Assembly: GCA_011037195.1 (NCBI GenBank)
Contig: JAAEAF010001967.1
Coordinates: forward strand, 62,001-126,000
Length of the DNA stretch: 64,000 bases
Direction of reading: 5' to 3'
Source: Triatoma infestans
Lineage: Eukaryota > Arthropoda > Insecta > Hemiptera > Reduviidae
Below, in pieces: positions 21,426 through 32,385 of the stretch. Numbering within the stretch: the stretch's first letter is position 1; each line of letters opens with the position of its first letter. Both the position numbers and the translations under genes were made by a program. Below the pieces are notes generated by a model. The model was not told where the DNA came from. It ran no database searches and saw nothing but the letters and a program-made list of their open reading frames with translations.

Positions 21426-22220
21426 AACCAATAAATCGATTGGTTGAAAAATTAATCATTAGGTGGAAATTGTGTAATTAAACAAAATTCAATAACAGTT
21501 AATCCATTATTAAATAATAGTATCAATAGTACATGTACAGGTGTAAACTTTATAATTAAGTAACTATCCTATTTTTCATTGTTTTAATCAAAAAGGTCCG
21601 CTCAATTTTTTATTAGTTATTGATTTTTATATGAAAATTATCTTTACAGATAAAAATTATTGTCAAGTGCTATTTTCATGGATGATATTATGATTATTAT
21701 TTTTTATCTTCTTTATATAATACAACAATAGGGCTTCGATTCCGCGTCCATCTCAGAAGGCCCAACCAACTACCCGGAAAACTTTAAAAAAAAGAAGAGA
21801 AATTAAAAATCTGGTACGATACACTTATGCGACTTTTAATTCCCTGTTATTATGAGGAATTCACTGATAAACAAGTTTATCTAAAAACTGGAATTTTTAG
21901 AACTGATTTCGTAATCAATATTCAAATAGTTTAAAAAAAAAAAACTTATCTTATCTAGGTTGTTGAATACTGTGATAGTTCGAATGTAAAGTTATTTCCT
22001 TAAAATTGAAACTAATGATGTTGGCCAACTAACTTATACAAAACTTTTACCTTCTTAATAAAAGAACAGATAAACTTTCAGGTTAGCCAATACAAAATTT
22101 CTTTTTAAATCTCAATATATTAAAAATGTTTTGAAGATTGTAGAAAACCCCTATATAACTAGCCCTTTGTGAATTCCCTTTACACAGTTGGAGAACCGTA
22201 CAATATGCTTCTCCAATAGT
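21426..22220. other. Spacer, possible SINE scrap
   Basis: AT-rich. At 21730-21795 a GC-richer stretch begins GGGCTTCGATTCCGCG, close to a B box (GGTTCGANTCC), and ends before an A-rich tract. This could be a very truncated SINE. Nothing else is supported. Confidence 0.3.
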
Positions 22221-22224
22221 ACTA

Positions 22225-22545
22225 TAATGGATGAATTAGGTGGAGGGAATTTGTCTGGTTGATGAAATAAGAAAACAGGGTTAAAACTGGTTAATATGTA
22301 TAATAATAAGAATGAGTGACCCTGTCTGCCTGGACTTTAAACTTGTAATGATACTGCATGGTAGAGTGGAAAATGGGTAATGACACTTAGTGAGTGGCTG
22401 TGTAGTAGGACGAACTGTATTAAACTGTATATCTCTGGACTGTCTGTCGTTCTATATATGTTTCTCCCACTCCAGTCCGAGAGAGTGATTGGGTTCGTTT
22501 CTCTTCTCTTTACTCTCTTTGATTGCTCTTACAATACCTACAAAA
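22225..22545. mobile_element. MITE-like, diverged relative of the GGATCC family
   Basis: The order AACTGTATATCTCT, TTTCTCCCACTCCAGTCC, GAGAGAGTGATTGGGTTCG, CTCTTTGATTGCTCTTACAA parallels the right half of the MITE copies at 10666 and 27675. The left end is not resolved. Confidence 0.4.
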
Positions 22546-22612
22546 TTAAATCCCCAAAAGAAAGAAATGGATGAAACAAATTAATAGACCTAAATGTTTA
22601 TGGGATGCATAA

Positions 22613-22895
22613 GTATCAGAGATATTTTCCGTGATAGCCTGCTTCTTTTTGTGGCCATCCACCGGTATCGGGCGGTGGCCCATTATCAGGATGTTTTTTT
22701 ATCAAAACAATGTGATAACATAGAACGCAAATTTGCTCTATGATAGTCTATGTTATCATCACACTGTTTTGATAAAAACATCCTGATGATGCGTGAATGA
22801 CCATAAAACCGGTATGGTGAATGGCCATAAAATGAAGCAGGCAATCATGGAAAATATATCTGATGCTTTACAGTTCTGTGGAACCAACCACAGAT
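22613..22895 (+). mobile_element. Hammerhead foldback retroposon, copy E
   Basis: 283 bp with arms left about 22615-22725 and right about 22740-22860, and the tail GTGGAACCAACCACAGAT. It is flanked by a perfect 10-bp duplication GGATGCATAA (22603-22612 and 22896-22905). Both ribozyme cores are decayed (CUGAUAA on the left arm, disrupted helix II and GAAA on the right), so this is an older copy. Confidence 0.85.
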
Positions 22896-22909
22896 GGATG
22901 CATAATTGC

Positions 22910-23665
22910 ATTAAAAAAAAAATCTGGTGTAAAACATTAAACTAAAGATATTTTTAATTCGTCCAACTATAAATAAGTAGGTAGCGGGAGGTACATGCTA
23001 TCTTTCGGAAGACAGGTAATACTTGAAGTGATTACGTTGAAACCCAGAAGAGAGCGCTAATAACATCGAAGAAACCCACATAAAATTTTACGTCATAAAT
23101 TCCTTAGAATCCCTTAAAATAATTTTTTTCTTCGAAAATTGTTTCTGATAAAAGTGATACGTTTACATCTGTGCCAAATAGCATTCCAAGTTTAATGAAA
23201 ATCGTTGTAGCCATTTTAGAAAACACTCCACATATATAAACCCTATTCAATAAGTTCAGTCTTGCGGTTAACCAATTTTCCTCAAATTTGGCAGCCTAGC
23301 AATAAATTCTTGTACCTTCACAGAACCATACATTGTACTGAAGCGATGCTTTAGAGGAAAATTTAACGTTTTCACCCACAAAAACAACAACAACAAAAAA
23401 TTTTATCGAGAAAAAATTAAGAAATTCAACAAATACGCACTTCCGGTTTGCAATTCAAATTTAAGCTTCCTGTGATGCTTTTTTTTTTTTTGAAATATTT
23501 TGTTCAGATAGAAACACAGACACACACATTCGCTAAAAACTTTCTTTTTTTTCTCAGGATACAACACTTATTTCCGGTGAAAAAAAAATCAATTTTGAAA
23601 ATCTTACAAGATCGTAATACCTCCTCTTTTACAAGGAGAATACAGAAAGGAGAATGCAAAAATTC
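22910..23665 (+). repeat. DL repeat, near full length
   Basis: 5' end AATCTGGTGTAAAACATT right after the foldback duplication, then GTGATTACGTTGAAACCCAG, AGAGAGCGCTAATAACATCG, TTCTGATAAAAGTGATACG, CATACATTGTACTGAAGC, CACTTCCGGTTTGC and CTTATTTCCGGTG. The end AAGATCGTAATACCTCC...AAGGAG retains part of the palindrome. Confidence 0.8.
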
Positions 23666-26048
23666 AATAATGCCATTTTTCGAGAAAATTTGTAAGACGA
23701 TGAAAAAAGAAGAACAACAACCATTTAGTTTTTTTTTCATTTTTAAATTAAAGTAGCTTTAATTAAATTTAATGCGATTATGTAGAACATTATTTATTAA
23801 AAATTAAAAAAGTCAAAAGAGAATGACTGAATCAAAGAATATGTTCACCAAATATGTAGTATACAGATATAATATAAAAAAAAAAAATACAGAAACAAAA
23901 CAGTTAACATAGAATAGAAACATATTGTGAAAGAGAAAGAGAGAGAGTGAGAGAGAATGTGTGAGCGAGAGAGGACTATTCTATTCTTAGTTGTAATGAC
24001 GTCACACAGTGTATTTCCTGTCGAATGCAGGATGTAACTAGACTAGCATCACAACTGCCTTCCCGTCAAATAGAGAGTACTATAGCTAGACATTTACAGT
24101 TCATACAGCAGCCCAATGGAGAAGGCAATTGCTAGTTATCTGTGTGCATTACATTTTAAACAAGTAAATATAGCAGACTATATATAGTAGCATATTATAT
24201 AGATATTATATATATAAAAATAGTTCACATCTTATTAAATGAAATTAAATATACCATTTGAATTCAAGCTAATTATTTATTTAACATTAAATTCTGTTAA
24301 TAATATTTAATTTGAATTTTTAATACTCTACTAATTTTCATATCAGCTTTTGGACATTTCTATACACATCACACTTTGGGTTCTGATACCCTCTTCCAAA
24401 ACTGTTTACCCTCTAAACTTCAATGTTGCTAGCTGTGTAAATCTCGATTGCTTTTACTTAATATTCTATGCTTTTTGGGCAGCAAGTACATTGGGGGCTC
24501 CTAAAGAAAATTCAACTTTGGTCTAACCATTCTTTGTTTCCAGATATTCCGTTTAAATCATCAATTTGGAAAGGATTTCACTTGTTCAGTGGAGGCCAGT
24601 ACGCGCTAATATCCAGCAATCAATCAACTTCTTCCTTTACATATGCCATCAATCCTACTTTGTTTTGAAAATTATTTGGCCATTTAGCTTTTTTTCTAAT
24701 TAGAAATGCCCAACGAATTCAACACTACAAGTATCATAGCAAGCATTTTATAATGCAGGGGCCCATGTGCGCCTATGAAATTTTTTCAATGCGCCCTTAC
24801 ATCCCCGATAGTCAAAAATTATTAGGAATAAAACAAAACAAAAAAATGATTATCTATATTCTCTTATAATATGTATGTAGTAGATTGTTAATTTTTCGAT
24901 TCCAGAAATGACTACATTTAATTGAATATTATCTTTAAAATATGAGCTAGTGTTATAGCTTACTAGAACAGAATAGAGTAGTTGTTAATGGTTCCATAAC
25001 ACAAGCAATGTTATGTACTAAACAATGCGTTAACCATAAAACAATCTCATTGCCTTTATGATGTGTTTAATTATACACAATTTTTAATAATATTGTTTAC
25101 ACTCTTAATACTTGCATTTCATTAACTTCAGAAACGATTTTTTTTTTTTTTGAGGTAAACGACACTTTGAATTAAGGAATACTCCTTAATCGTTATTGGA
25201 CGGCTGGCATTAATCCAAATATTTCCTACTCCAAAACCCAGTTCAGTTTATTAGATCTTCAGTTTCCTAGTGTTCTGCAGTACTTCCTTTCCTGGGTTGT
25301 ATTCTTTTTTATCACATTTTTTTATTTTATTTTGTAACAAAACCAAGAGAGGGGAACTTAGTGATAATAAATTTCACTAAGTGTATCTTCTAATTATTTA
25401 TGTTTATTCACGTAACATAAATTATAAATGATTTTTTTTTTTTTATTGCGGTCTAGTTATAATTAGGATTAAGGAGAAAATATGGTGACAGCATGGCTGG
25501 GAAAATAAATTTTCCAATGAGAAAAGTTGTGTTGAATATCTAGGAAGTAGGGGGAAAAAAAATTCTAGTTCCGTCTGTTCTTTTGTTTCTGGAAAAAAAA
25601 AAATAATTTATAATAAAACAGGAAAACAGGATATTTCATATGCTTATAAGTTTGTTGTAATTCAGCTAGCTGAGCTTACGGCTTATTGAAAAGTCGCAGC
25701 ACATTTTTTTCCTTGCTTTTTGGCTTCTTTGCATGTCTAATTGTGGTTTTTCTATTGTTATTTTGGACTTCTGTAAAGTTGAGAATTTTTTGTTATGAAA
25801 GTATATGTATAACCGGTCGATGACCGGTGGGAAGAGATTTTGATTAAAGAGACTGGTGTTTGAAGACGTATTAAAAACTAGGTCATTGCACATTTTAACT
25901 ATAGATCTATGCGTGGAATGTAAGCATTGGAGGCTAGGACATTGGGTTATATCCGCATTGACTTTTAGTTCCAGTTTTAATAATACTAACACTAGACTTA
26001 TACCGACGATATTGTTATAACAGGTCGCATATCGGTGGAAATGTTGTG
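23666..26048. other. Spacer of about 2.4 kb, no gene supported
   Basis: A purine tract with GA clusters lies at 23930-23975. A GC-richer scrap GGGGCCCATGTGCGCC near 24760 with GCGCCC further on (24792) may be an old transposon end. Frames at 24468-24668 and 25666-25992 (minus) have no recognisable motif. T runs are at 25139-25152 and 25432-25444. Confidence 0.4.
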
Positions 26049-26098
26049 ATTATTTTATTCAGAGACATTTTCCGTGGTAGCCTGCTTCATTTTGTGGT

Positions 26099-26136
26099 CA
26101 TCGACCGGTTTCGGGCGTTCGCCCATCTTCAGGATG
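26099..26136 (-). ncRNA. Hammerhead ribozyme, intact core (copy F left arm)
   Basis: Minus strand: CAUC (26136-26133), CUGAAGA (26132-26126), U, GGGC-GAAC-GCCC, GAAA, CCGG, GUC (26105-26103), GAUG (26102-26099). All consensus positions are kept. The right arm at 26275-26312 is the same except CCGA for CCGG in helix III. Confidence 0.7.
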
Positions 26137-26274
26137 CGTTTTTCAGACAGTGTGACAACACAGACTTGCACAGAGCAAATTCAGTTTACACAGTGACTCC
26201 GTTCACACACTGAGTCAGTGTGTAAACTGAATTTACTCTGTGCAAGTCTGTGTTGTCACACTGTCTGAAAAACG

Positions 26275-26312
26275 CATCCTGAAGATGGGCGAACGCCCGA
26301 AACCGATCGATG
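26275..26312 (+). ncRNA. Hammerhead motif, helix III variant (copy F right arm)
   Basis: CAUC 26275-26278, CUGAAGA 26279-26285, GGGC-GAAC-GCCC, GAAA 26299-26302, then CCGAUC, where one base breaks the symmetric helix III. GAUG follows at 26309-26312. Confidence 0.55.
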
Positions 26313-26514
26313 ACCACAAAATGAAGCAGGCTACCACGGAAAATGTTTCTGATGCTTTCTAGCTCTGCGGAACCAACCACCAGCAAACAATTATTTATTC
26401 CTTTTTTTTTTTTGTAATTGCAATTTTTTTTTTTTGGTAACGCATTTTTTAATAAACGAATCAAACTTTTTAAATAAACGATTAACTAAATAAATATTAA
26501 TTGCAGTATTACAA

Positions 26515-26925
26515 AGTTGTATGATGTTTTTAGCGAACGGTTTGTCTCTGTGTACGTGTGCCTGTGTACGTGTGTCTATATAACTAGAATTCTCTAAAAA
26601 TGAAAACTCGCAGAAATATTCCGTTCAGTTACACCAGCATATCTGACAATGAAGTTTTGATCAAAATCCATCAACAGGAAGTGCGACTTTACTGAAATTT
26701 TTTTTTTGCTCAATCTGATTGCCCCCCCCCCCCTATCGGTCATTTCTTAAACATCGTATACTATCTACAGACATAAATAACTATCACTTTTATTTGATCT
26801 ATTTTTCCAGGAAATTTTATTTTTGGGATTTTCAGGGGGGGGGCAATGTAAAACGTTCCTCTGAACAATGCATGGTTTTATGCTAACTACACAAAATTAG
26901 GTCACATTGCGAGCTGGAAGTTATG
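26515..26925 (-). repeat. DL repeat, 3' half
   Basis: The reverse complement has CAGAGGAACGTTTTACATTG, CCTGGAAAAATAGATC, AATAAAAGTGATAGTTATTT, AGTAAAGTCGCACTTCCTG, TTGATGGATTTTGATC and TTCGCTAAAAACATC in family order. C runs at 26725 and G runs at 26837 interrupt the homology. Confidence 0.75.
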
Positions 26926-27099
26926 GCATCCTGGAAGTTATGGAATTTTTTCGTATTTTCTGGAAAATAAGCTACAAGGAAAAAATTGCAGCCCGCTCAA
27001 CCCTCTTTTTCCGTTCCACCCACCTACTGTATCCGATATGCAGGATTCGATATTCGAAAATCCGTCAACAAAATCGGCAAATTTACTGATTTTTTTTTT
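26926..27099. other. Unassigned, T run
   Basis: Contains a short duplicated phrase GGAAGTTATGG (26918 and 26934) and a T run at 27091-27107. No gene. Confidence 0.35.
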
Positions 27100-27670
27100 T
27101 TTTTTTGTTCCACCAGGTTCCCGCATTATTATCGGAAATGGATCCCAATGATTTTTCTTTTAAGTTTGCGTAGTTTCTACACAACTGAATGCCTCTCAGT
27201 TTTTTATGAATATTTTTACAGGAAGATTGATTTTCCGAGCATTCTGGGAGAATGCTGAACGATCTGTGAGCTTTCTACGACACTGCCATAGCCAGAATTC
27301 CTGGTTTGATGAAAACTGGTTAACCAGAAGATGTAATGGACTTTACAGAACTGGCTTCTCCGTTTGCCGAAAATCTCTTGAAACGTTTCTTTAGTTTTTA
27401 ACTTTTATTTGAAACTTTTTCCGGAAAAATGAATATTCAGAGTTTTTGGAGAAATCTGTGACGTCAGATTTCAAGAAGTATTGGAAGTGATGTCGGTCTA
27501 CAAATGTGATCACATTCATATACACTTGTAATATTAAAGTTTAAGTAAAAATTCTTTCATATTAAAAGTAAATTTGTTAATTATAGCTGAGTTAACTGCA
27601 GTATCTGAATGGTGTTTTTTTTCATCTTTTTGCATTTTTCTGAAAATGGTTCCAATAATTTTCTTTAAAC
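27100..27670 (-). repeat. DL repeat, diverged
   Basis: The reverse complement reads AAAGAAAATTATTGGAACC, CTCCAAAAACTCTGAATATT, TTTCCGGAAAAAGTTTC and AAATAAAAGTT, then TGGTTAACCAGTTTTCATC. Boundaries are uncertain. Confidence 0.5.
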
Positions 27671-27674
27671 ATAC

Positions 27675-27928
27675 AATATATAGGTTTCAGAAGGTCAGAA
27701 ATTAGTGAGGAAAGGTTTTTGAAAAATAAGCTAATCAAGAGAAGGGTAGTAGTTGGTTGCTGATGGGTTGTAACTGCTGTATAAACTGTTCCAAAGACTG
27801 CCCCTTGTAGGGCTAGCGCAGCTGTATACATGCAAGTCTCCCACTCTAGTCTGGCCTATGCAGCGAGTGAGATTCTCAATTTTGTCTATCTCTCTCTGCT
27901 TTGTATCCTTCGCTTCGGATCCTATTAC
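27675..27928. mobile_element. MITE, copy 3
   Basis: Left end ATATAGGTTTCAGAAGG, right end TTCGGATCCTATTACA at 27914-27928. Internal blocks GAAATTAGTGAGGAAAGG, GAGAAGGGTAGTAGTTGG, CTGTATAAACTGTT, TCCCACTCTAGTCTGGCC and GCGAGTGAGATTCTCAATT match the copy at 10666 closely. Non-coding. Confidence 0.75.
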
Positions 27929-27934
27929 AAACAT

Positions 27935-28715
27935 GTTGCATCAATTGCACATATTGAAAGCTATAACTTTTATTTGTAACATTTCTCTGGGAAAATTCAT
28001 TTAAGGGTGGTTTTTGTAGAAGGAGTGGATTTCTCTTTTCCTATAAAGTGCTAAATGTCCTCATGTCCGGTCTAGTGGCTAGCGCACTCGCCTTTGGTGC
28101 GAGAATTCAGAGTTCGATTCCCGTGAGGGCAGAGTCGTGTTGACCCAGCATCGTGATAAAAAGTGGTAAGCTACAGTAAGTAGCGCCCTAGATAGCGAAG
28201 GCCGGAACTAAACGGCGTGGGAACTGCGGCGTGCTTACCACACGTCCCCCTATTCAAATCGCCGTCTGGCAAGCCTTGGCCCTTAATGGGCAGTTGCACC
28301 ATAGGGGTATAAAGTGCTAATTTAATTTTATTATACGAATCCATCTAAATAATATTAATTAGAATTAAATACATGTAACTAACAATTTGAGTTTAACAGA
28401 AAACTCGGTTGACCGGAAATGTGGGTATTTACCGAACAGTTTTTTTTTTTTTTAAATATATCAGCAATTTTCTCCATAAAAATGCCAATAATAGATTTCA
28501 TTAAAATCTGTACTACTAACCATAAATGCAGAGAGGTTAAGCTTTCCACAGAAAATACCGTTTTATTAAAATTATCATTTTTCCTGTTGACATAACATTG
28601 AAAACAATTAAACTTGAAGAATCCGAAGTTTGATGAAAATTTTTCAGTTACAACTAAGTAAAGTGCAGTAATAGAAAATCGTGTGAGCGATGCACATCAG
28701 ATTGTTTTCACAGAC
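27935..28715 (-). repeat. DL repeat, short form, split by a SINE
   Basis: Minus strand. The 5' end is at about 28705 (GATGTGCATCGCTCACACGAT then TTTCTATTACTGC). It continues with TTTGTTACAAATAAAAG-like blocks down to 27960. The SINE at 28055-28307 inserted at TATAAAGTGCTAA. Confidence 0.75.
28055..28307 (+). mobile_element. tRNA-derived SINE, full length, with 13-bp duplication
   Basis: The head (28057-28130) folds as a complete tRNA: acceptor GTCCTCA/TGAGGGC, A box in GGTCTAGTGGCTAGCG, anticodon stem CTCGC/GCGAG with loop CTTTGGT (TTG at the anticodon), B box GTTCGATTCCC. A body of about 175 bp with TGGCAAGCCTTGGCCC follows. It is flanked by perfect TATAAAGTGCTAA at 28042-28054 and 28308-28320. 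It would be transcribed by Pol III and mobilised by a LINE. A second copy is at 35811. It is not a tRNA gene: no independent end, and the body is conserved between copies. Confidence 0.9.
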
Positions 28716-29266
28716 ACAATAATAATTGAAATAGGTGCAGTGGGCAAGGGATAAAAAAGCAGGCTATGTAAAGTATATCAGGCTGAGAATAACTAAAAAC
28801 TGATTATAAGACCGATAATCCCAGAAAGAAGGGGAAAGAATGATAAATAGAAGGGGATAACAAACTGGTAAAGATTTCATTCTTGATTGTTTAATCTTTG
28901 AAACAAGTTTTTATATTAGGTAGAATTTTTTTAAAAATAAATTATCCCAGGATGTGATAGTGTGACCAATAATCTACAAAGTCTATAGTATTATTATAGC
29001 AAAGGTTATTGTGTGTATGTGTGCGAGATTGAGAAAGAAAGAGTAAAGGAAGCTTGTTTGATATGCCCACACTGCTGATATAGTTCACTTGCACCACTCA
29101 CACTCCAGTCTATTCCACTTTAGGGAACAACTAATTTATGTTCCAGTGGCCTGGTCACCATAAAACAAGAGCTCTACGCTTTAGGAGTGAAAACCTTCCT
29201 CCTACTACAGCGAATGCTATGTAGGGGCCATAACAAGTCTTCAGGGAACTCTATCACGCACTCACT

Positions 29267-29297
<31 letters not shown>

Positions 29298-29666
29298 ACA
29301 AACACACGTGAATACATGCAAACAACTGTACATATACAAACAAATACAACAGTTAGCATGTGTGAGTGTGTAGTATGTGCATGCGAGCGCGTATGCATGT
29401 AGAAAGGTTTTTAGTTAGTGTCCAGTTTTACTGGTATAAAGTTAGTTCCAAAGCTTACTTCAGGACACAACTCACTAATGAACTTTACTATACTGTTCAC
29501 GCAACCATACAAAAAAAACACACATACACACACACACACACTACAAACACACAAAAACCTAACAAATTATAGATTCCAAGTCCTTTATCTCAAAAATAAA
29601 ACAATCACTAACAACAATATATATATATATATATATCATTCATATTCATTAATTACAACTTACTTT
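28716..29666. other. Spacer with CA microsatellites
   Basis: CA runs at 29267-29293 and 29520-29541 and a TA run at 29619-29635. A 28930-29140 stretch has a composition like the MITE family (CACTCACACTCCAGTC at 29096) but no clear ends. Overlapping frames on both strands at 29174-29402 are products of the CA repeat. Confidence 0.45.
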
Positions 29667-30475
29667 CTCTTCCTGCCGTAAGAGGAAGTATTGCGAGTGT
29701 GTCAAATTTCTAAATATGGAGTTGTAAACACTCTATATCCGCTGAGTCTGGAAAGTTTTCCTTTTTTTTTTTGCAATTTTGCAATTGGTCCTTATATGTG
29801 TGAATGAGTGCATCTGTCTTTCTGTGATCAGCAATAAATAACTAGAAAACCAAAAATCGAAAAAAGGTCAAACTTAATATTACGACTAAAGTCAAAATCT
29901 GATTAACTGAATGGATTTTTCTGTTGTTTTTTTTTCCCGAGCTAATTTCTGAGCTGAAAAACGGCTCAAATGATTTTCTTTAACATTGGTATATCAACTA
30001 TACACATAGAGAGAACGCTACTACAACTTTACAACTGGAAATTTATTTAAGGGCGATATTTTGGGGGAGTGGTGGTTTACACTTTCCTCTAAAGTGCTAT
30101 TTCAATTAATTGTTACAACTATAAATCTACTATGTAAAATTTGAAAGCAAAAATTACAGGTCTGAAGAAAACCAGTTAAACGAAAGGTGGAACTTTTGAA
30201 CAGTTTTTTCGTTTTTCTGCGCCCCCTTCCCAAAACAAAAACAAAATATACGACAAGTTTCATTAAACTCTGATACTCACTGACTACAGAGGCCGATCAC
30301 TTTAGTTTGAAACTTTTTAAGTTTAGATTCTGCCATTCTTGTAAACTGAAGGCAACTAAATATCTAGTAAGGCTTTTATGTGTTTGAAGAGAAATTAGTC
30401 AATTATAACTTTGTAAAATGCAATAGGAGAAAGTTGTGCGAGTGTTTCACAGCAGATTTTTTCTTTTCTTTTTTG
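29667..30475 (-). repeat. DL repeat, complete short form
   Basis: Both ends are present on the minus strand. 5': AAAAAATCTGCTGTGAAACA, CTCGCACAACTTTCTCCTATTGC (30470-30430). 3': GCAATACTTCCTCTTACGG...AGGAAGAGAAAGTAAG (29700-29668). About 800 bp, a form lacking part of the longer copies. It is a good reference for the ends of the family. Confidence 0.85.
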
Positions 30476-30984
30476 TTCTTAATTAAGATGAAGTTTAAAC
30501 TAACAATTTTTTAACAGCTACTGTTTTTTAAAATGATTTTAAATTTATGGACATATTTAGAAATCGTATAATTAGCATTCAATTTCCGCGTGAAATTCCC
30601 CCGCAGATAATTCTATTCTGGTAATTCCACTCTAGTACATCAAAAATAACATAAAGAATGATAACTGATTAACAATCCCCTACAATAACAAACCAACTGG
30701 TAACTTTAAACAAACAAAATTTTAAAAAGTAAAAATGTTTTTACACTGGGTAATACATCCGGTGTCATGGATCGGTTTTATTCACTGAGCCTAAATATAA
30801 ACAATAAATACACAATCTGTGATTGGTACACTCGGAAAAGAAAGTAAAAAAAAAAAACTTTGTTGTAAAATTATCTCATAAACCAGTTTCAGATTTGACC
30901 ACTTTATGCAGCGCTACTATAAACCAAAGCCGAATCTAAACTGTAGAGATGAATGCTAAGAGTTCAAACGCAACCACAATCACA
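30476..30984. other. Spacer, nothing seen
   Basis: AT-rich, with an A run at 30848-30859. No supported feature. Confidence 0.4.
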
Positions 30985-31985
30985 AAAGACTGATGTGAAA
31001 TACTCACACTTTTTTTTATATAACACTTCACTGCTGTTAATACAACATGTTATACTCACTGCTGTTAATATAACATGTTATACTCACTGCTGTTAATATA
31101 ACATGTTATACTCACTGCTGTTAATATAACATGTTATACTCACTGCTGTTAATATAACATGTTATACTCACTGCTGTTAATATAACACTTCACAGTTTTT
31201 GCATTTGTCCTAACATTAAAATATAGAGCTAGTGGAAATGTCATTACATTTTAGTCCAGTAAGCAGCGCCAACACCTGAACAAACTAAATAACATTTGCA
31301 ATTTATCACTAACATAATTCACAGATAACCATTTATTTTATTTTATTTTTTATTTGCGAGAAAAGCGATCAAACAAATATGATGCGTTTATATCTATGCA
31401 GTTAGCACGCAAAGATTAAATAGAAAATCCCTTTGCTAGTTTCAGAAAAATCCCTCGCCCCCCCCGCAAACATTATTCTGTGTAAAAAAAAAGATCAAAC
31501 AATTCTGTTAACAGATTTTCCTTCAAAATTAGGAAATTCTATCAATGCCTATAATATACATTAATATTAATTAGGTTGTAGAATCATGAACTGTACTGAA
31601 GTAGTACTGGAAGCTTAGTCGTTACTGTTCCTCCAGAACTGCCTGCCTCCCTCCACCAAAATCAATATTCCCAGGAAAATATTACAAAGTAAAAGTGATT
31701 GGTATTTATGTAGGCGAAGTTTTAAACAAAATCTTTGTAGCCTTTTTCGAGTAATTTGCGAAAAACTGAAAATATATTCAGTAAATATAACTTCGGTTGA
31801 TGGACTATGCTTCCTTCATGGCCAAATGTGGTGGTAGTACCTAAACTGAATACTAAGTTTTAGCATTTCCTGTGATTATTATTATTATTGTTTTTTTTTA
31901 CACCTCAAAACACGTATTTTCGGTGAAACTCTAACACGATCGCAATACTTCCTCTTACCAGACGGACAGGAAAGTTAAAAGTGTT
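30985..31985 (+). repeat. DL repeat with tandem-expanded 5' region
   Basis: 5' end GATGTGAAATACTCACAC, then six 28-bp tandem units (31031-31198), then TTACATTTTAGTCCAG, TTTATATCTATGCAGTTAGC, ATGAACTGTACTGAAGTAG, CCAGGAAAATATTACAAAG, AACTTCGGTTGATGG and the 3' end GATCGCAATACTTCCTCTTACC near 31955. A full-length copy apart from the array. Confidence 0.8.
31031..31198. repeat. 28-bp tandem repeat, six units
   Basis: Units start at 31031, 31059, 31087, 31115, 31143 and 31171. Each carries CTGCTGTTAATATAACATGT plus TATACTCA; the first has a T-to-C variant (TACAACATG) and the last diverges after TAATATAAC. Each of the first five contains the 10-bp palindrome TAACATGTTA or a one-base variant. The unit derives from the DL 5' region (CTTACTGCTGTTAGCAC in other copies). 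Confidence 0.9.
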
Positions 31986-32099
31986 CCGCAATCTTGTAAA
32001 TAAAAGCGACACACTGCTTGGGTTGAAAACATAGAATTAAATTTAATGCTTTATATTTTGTAAACTTTATATTTTTCTGTAACATATTCTTAAATTAAA

Positions 32100-32385
32100 T
32101 CCGCAGAGCTGGAAAGTATCAGAGATATTTTCCGTGATAGCCTGCTTCTTTTTGTGGTCATCGACCGGATTCGGGCGTTCGCCCATCATCAGAATGCATT
32201 TGTCAAACAGTCGGATAATATAGATTTGCACAGAGCAAATTTAGTAATACACTCAATCAACTAAATCTGCAAATCTGTCACACTGTTTGACAAATGCTAT
32301 CCTGATGATGGGCGAACGCCCGAAACCGGTCGATGACCAAAAAAAGAAGCAGGCTATCATGGAAAATATCAGTGATATTTATTTT
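32100..32385 (+). mobile_element. Hammerhead foldback retroposon, copy G
   Basis: Left arm from CCGCAGAGCTGGAAAG at 32101, right arm to about 32380. The left arm here extends further than in other copies and includes the inverted form of the tail. No clear duplication could be read. The left-arm core has GAAU for GAAA (dead); the right-arm core is intact. Confidence 0.75.
32298..32335 (+). ncRNA. Hammerhead ribozyme, intact core (copy G right arm)
   Basis: UAUC (32298-32301) pairs with GAUG (32332-32335) with one G-U. CUGAUGA is at 32302-32308, then U, GGGC-GAAC-GCCC, GAAA 32322-32325, CCGG, GUC. It has the classical CUGAUGA core rather than CUGAAGA, showing natural variation at the one free core position. 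Confidence 0.7.

Larger units (their letters stand above)
26061..26389 (+). mobile_element. Hammerhead foldback retroposon, copy F (near-perfect hairpin)
   Basis: 329 bp, the best-preserved and longest copy. The left arm from 26063 and right arm to about 26352 match almost base for base over about 130 bp, including a GTTTACACAGTG/CAGTGTGTAAAC inner part. The 3' tail TTTCTAGCTCTGCGGAACCA follows. Flanks ATTATTTTATTC (26049-26060) and ATTATTTATTC (26390-26400) look like an 11-12 bp duplication with one T indel. Confidence 0.85.

Noticed and set aside
25801..25835. Another hammerhead copy at AACCGGTCGATGACC
   Set aside because: Only the helix III and cleavage-site side matches. No CUGANGA core or helix II is present nearby.
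26186..26464. 92-residue minus-strand protein
   Set aside because: It lies on the right arm of foldback copy F and its flank. Similar frames recur in copies A, C, D and G because the arm is shared.
28057..28130. Stand-alone tRNA gene
   Set aside because: The cloverleaf is the head of a SINE: a conserved non-tRNA body follows, a second copy exists at 35811, and a 13-bp duplication flanks the whole unit.
29174..29402. Overlapping open frames on both strands
   Set aside because: Produced by the CA microsatellite, read as Thr-His or Cys-Val repeats.
31031..31198. CRISPR array
   Set aside because: The units are contiguous 28-bp tandem repeats with no unique spacers, in an animal genome.
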